From: a virus
Virus record (IMG/VR): IMGVR_UViG_3300025879_002033
Span: 1-33,444 of that record
Length of the DNA: 33,444 nucleotides
Strand: one strand, 5' to 3'
In this document: one piece after another, positions 31,102-33,444 of the stretch
How positions within the stretch are numbered: position 1 is the first letter of the stretch
Layout of the letters: each line of letters opens with the position of its first letter
The notes under the pieces: generated by a model
The model's input: only the letters and a program-made list of their open reading frames with translations
Told to the model about the DNA's origin: nothing
Database searches by the model: none
Program-made: the position numbers and the translations under genes

Positions 31102-32679
31102 ATGCCAATTACTAAGATCCAGACAAGCGGTATTCCCGACTTAGCGGTTACACATGATAAATTACACACCGATATGGATCTTAGCACCAAAACGGTTACA
31201 CTTCCTGCGTTAAGTCAATCCTTAACTATTGATCGTGCTTCATCTAATGGAACACCTGTAGTTGATCTTTATACAAATAAAAGTCAAGGCGAATTTTCAA
31301 AATTAAGATTTTATAACCAAGCCTATAGTGGTTCTGTGCCTATGGCAACTATCAGCGCTCAAGTTCCAACTGCTAATGTGTATGGAAGGTTAGACTTTAA
31401 AGTTAACAGTGCTAATGTCGATGAAACAGTTATGTCTTTGTATGAAGGCAAGGTTGGTATTGGTACAGATAGTCCTGCTCAAAAACTTCATATATATGGA
31501 AATACTCCACAAATACTTTTAGATACAAGTGATTACCGTGGACAAATATGGTCCATCAGATCAACGAATGGCGCTCCAAATAACACGGGTACTTTATCTT
31601 TTAGAGACGAAGCAGGTAATAATTGGTTGGATTTAGCGGCTAATGAAGGCGCACCAATCACGCGATTTTATAGTGGCGCATCTTCAGCACGTATGGTTAT
31701 TAGAAATGATGGCAACGTTGGTATTGGTACTACTAATCCTCAAGCAAAACTTCATGTCACTAGTAGTGTATTAATAGAGGGCGGATCAACAGATAGTAGA
31801 ACTCTTGGCTTTACTAATGCTAGCGGTTCAACTGGTTGGTCAATAGGCAATGGAATTATTGATTCTACTCATAACTTTAGAATATATGATAATACTGCCG
31901 GTGCAGCTAGATTTACTGTTGATGGTAATGGTAATGTCGGTATTGGTACGTCGAATCCAACTGTTAGTTTAGAAGTCAATAACGCATCTGCTAGAATAAA
32001 GCTTAGTGACGGAACAGATCAAGTCAATATCGGTTTGTGGGACGGGTCCAACTATAGGATAGAAGGTGACGCTAATAGACCTATCTTTATAACTTCTTAT
32101 GATACAGATAACGGAGTGAATATAGGCTCCAGTGGTAGCACCCATTTCTCTGTAAGAAACCAGTATGTAATGGCCTACCGGGATAAAAGCGGTGGTGGAT
32201 CTCTAAAACAATTTTCAAATGGAGCAGTAGATTTATTCCCAACCCTTGGTAAGTATCTTGGCTACATTGCGAGCGGTCAAAGTGCTAGCATAGCTTCATT
32301 GGTCGGGAACACAGCAAATAATGGAAGTGATACTGGAACATATATGGTTATGTTAAAAGGAGCAAATACTGCTTTGGGCATATATATGGTTACAATTGGT
32401 ACCGCCACAGATATTTACGACGGTGGCATTTATGTAGCAGAGCAATTTAATGATAGAGGTAGAAACCAAGTTGCGGCTGGGTTTAGTGCGGCCGATCATA
32501 TTTTTATAACTGTAACAACCCTTATGAAAAGTAATGGCCATTGTTATGGAACATGTCACACTATGGATATGGACCAATATGGAAATATAACTACAGGTGG
32601 AGCATATCCTGGCGGCCAAATATGGGCTATCCATTTGCATGGCGGAAATAAAGGAGAAAAAACATTATGGAGCGCTTAA
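31102..32679 (+). CDS. Tail fibre with GNVGIGT repeats
   Basis: This 525-residue fibre starts MPITKIQTSGIPDLAVTHDKLHTDM, an attachment module shared with the S74 fibre at 23534. Three GxVGIGT..P...L.[VI] repeats follow (~113-130, ~203-220, ~275-292), separated by beta-rich segments. A C-terminal domain of ~180 residues ends HLHGGNKGEKTLWSA. There is no S74 domain. The gene and its chaperone neighbour are visibly AT-richer than the fibres before them (for example many TAT, AAT and AAA codons), suggesting separate origin. Its stop codon (TAA, 32677-32679) is directly followed by the next ATG. It probably works with the chaperone at 32680 as a swappable receptor-binding fibre. Confidence 0.8.
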   Translation: MPITKIQTSGIPDLAVTHDKLHTDMDLSTKTVTLPALSQSLTIDRASSNGTPVVDLYTNKSQGEFSKLRFYNQAYSGSVPMATISAQVPTANVYGRLDFKVNSANVDETVMSLYEGKVGIGTDSPAQKLHIYGNTPQILLDTSDYRGQIWSIRSTNGAPNNTGTLSFRDEAGNNWLDLAANEGAPITRFYSGASSARMVIRNDGNVGIGTTNPQAKLHVTSSVLIEGGSTDSRTLGFTNASGSTGWSIGNGIIDSTHNFRIYDNTAGAARFTVDGNGNVGIGTSNPTVSLEVNNASARIKLSDGTDQVNIGLWDGSNYRIEGDANRPIFITSYDTDNGVNIGSSGSTHFSVRNQYVMAYRDKSGGGSLKQFSNGAVDLFPTLGKYLGYIASGQSASIASLVGNTANNGSDTGTYMVMLKGANTALGIYMVTIGTATDIYDGGIYVAEQFNDRGRNQVAAGFSAADHIFITVTTLMKSNGHCYGTCHTMDMDQYGNITTGGAYPGGQIWAIHLHGGNKGEKTLWSA

Positions 32680-33114
32680 ATGTCTGACGAGTCAAAAATT
32701 CAAAAGCTCTATGCATATACTTCTATAGAAGATATTCAAATTGGAGATTGTTTGAATATTGAATATAAAAGATGTATGGATCACTGGTATCCAGATATAG
32801 AATACAAATACTACCCACTTAAAGATGGATATAACACTATCAAATTTGTTGATGAAAAAAGTGTATCTAAAGAGGAACTTGAAGAAAAAGTTTTAGAAGC
32901 CACTAAAATTATTATTTCTGGTGGTAAATTAGAAGTAGAAAAAAATGCTCGAGCTAAGAGAGATCAGCTTTTAAAAGAAACTGATTGGGTATCGGGCGAA
33001 GATGTTTCTCAAAATATAAAGGACAAATGGTTTCCATACCGTCAAGCATTGCGCGATATTACTAGTCAAGAAGGATGGCCAATGAATATTGTGTGGCCTG
33101 AAAAACCATTATAA
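32680..33114 (+). CDS. Tail-fibre assembly chaperone-like protein with extended N-terminus
   Basis: The C-terminal ~50 residues of this 144-residue protein (RAKRDQLLKETDWVSG, then FPYRQALRDITSQEGWP and a C-terminal WPEKPL) match the Phage_tail_APC type and the 73-residue protein at 26917. The N-terminal ~70 residues are a separate, Tyr-rich domain (YEYKYYPLKDGYNTIKF-like) with two Cys, followed by a charged coiled-coil linker (~70-95). It starts directly after the stop of the AT-rich fibre gene and shares its AT-rich codon use, so fibre and chaperone probably move together. The stop codon overlaps the late promoter at 33110-33117. Confidence 0.82.
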   Translation: MSDESKIQKLYAYTSIEDIQIGDCLNIEYKRCMDHWYPDIEYKYYPLKDGYNTIKFVDEKSVSKEELEEKVLEATKIIISGGKLEVEKNARAKRDQLLKETDWVSGEDVSQNIKDKWFPYRQALRDITSQEGWPMNIVWPEKPL

Positions 33115-33117
33115 ATA
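33110..33117 (+). promoter_or_regulatory. T4-type late promoter, TATAAATA, overlapping a stop codon
   Basis: An exact TATAAATA begins in the last sense codon (TTA, 33109-33111) of the chaperone gene, spans its TAA stop (33112-33114), and lies 30 bases before the ATG at 33148. It should restart transcription for the fibre gene that runs off the right edge. Confidence 0.75.
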
Positions 33118-33147
33118 ACTAAAAGAACTTGAGGGATAGGGAACTCG

Positions 33148-33444
33148 ATGACAAATTATATCGGTAATCAGCCATCTGCTGGTGAATTTAAGAGGCTTGA
33201 TTCAATAGCCTCTTTGTTCAATGGTAGCGCAACACAGTTTAATCTGACATACAATTCCGTATCGTCTCCGGTAGGTGACTCAAGTCAGCTTATCGTGTCT
33301 TTGAACGGCATCATCCAGGAACCTCTTAACTCATACACTTTGGGTGTTGGCGGTTCCTCTATTGTATTTGCTTCTGCTCCAGCATCCGGAGATGAATGTT
33401 ACATTGTATCTCTTGGCGGTGTTGGTGGTACTGCATCTACTGTT
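33148..33444 (+). CDS. Tail-fibre N-terminal region (gene continues beyond window)
   Basis: The ATG at 33148 follows GAGGGATAGGGA and a late promoter. The 99 residues present begin MTNYIGNQPSAGEFKRLDSI and contain a T7-fibre-like N-terminal beta module (FNGSATQFNLTYN, then LIVSLNGIIQEPLNSYTL, SSIVFASAPASGDECYIVSLG). The start resembles that of the fibre at 28821 (YIGN.P). The distal part and C-terminal domain lie outside the window, so the fibre type cannot be judged. Confidence 0.8.
   Translation, partial: MTNYIGNQPSAGEFKRLDSIASLFNGSATQFNLTYNSVSSPVGDSSQLIVSLNGIIQEPLNSYTLGVGGSSIVFASAPASGDECYIVSLGGVGGTASTV

Overview
This window is a late (virion-structure) region of a T4-like tailed phage. 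Four things point there: the C-terminal end of a gp8-like baseplate wedge protein, a 1753-residue DUF4815-type virion protein, a long run of collar/tail-fibre-like genes, and T4-type late promoters (exact TATAAATA 30-40 bases before start codons at six places). The gene set resembles marine T4-like myoviruses (cyanophage and related proteobacterial phages). The host cannot be fixed from sequence alone. There is no tRNA, rRNA, CRISPR array, integrase or transposase, and virtually all of the window is coding.

Layout. (1) 1-10138, + strand: gp8-like end, DUF4815 virion protein, a small coiled-coil protein, a 987-aa fibre-like protein, a 136-aa unknown and a 123-aa protein carrying two HxH modules. 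(2) 10135-12136, - strand: an operon of two membrane fatty-acid (acyl-CoA type) desaturases and a 2-oxoglutarate aspartyl/asparaginyl beta-hydroxylase-like enzyme. (3) 12195-19428, + strand: a tightly coupled cluster of an unknown 318-aa protein, a 71-aa peptide ending in a CxCxCxCxC tail, three radical SAM genes with recognisable enzyme architecture, a fourth radical SAM gene split by a 134-bp tandem duplication, and a DUF3050/heme-oxygenase-like oxygenase. (4) 19572-33444, + strand: small structural proteins and at least seven fibre/adhesin genes (one with a peptidase S74 chaperone domain, one glycine-rich adhesin), with two tail-fibre assembly chaperones. The last fibre gene runs off the right edge.

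Most notable is region 3, which looks like a phage-encoded RiPP-type (ribosomally made, post-translationally modified peptide) system. The putative precursor's leader-like half is homologous to the HxH module of the neighbouring 123-aa phage protein (gene at 9767), and its C-terminus carries five alternating cysteines. It is followed by two SPASM-type and one shorter auxiliary-cluster radical SAM enzyme and a di-iron-type oxygenase. Because the cluster is read from a late promoter among tail genes and the precursor resembles a probable virion protein, I infer that the modified peptide may be displayed on the virion or made for release at lysis. This is inference; no product can be read from sequence.

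Regulation is unusually legible. Regions 2 and 3 diverge from a 58-bp gap with two TATAAATA boxes facing each other. At 22.3 kb and 27.2 kb the late promoter is built into a hairpin/terminator, so that only transcripts coming from upstream should form the complete hairpin.
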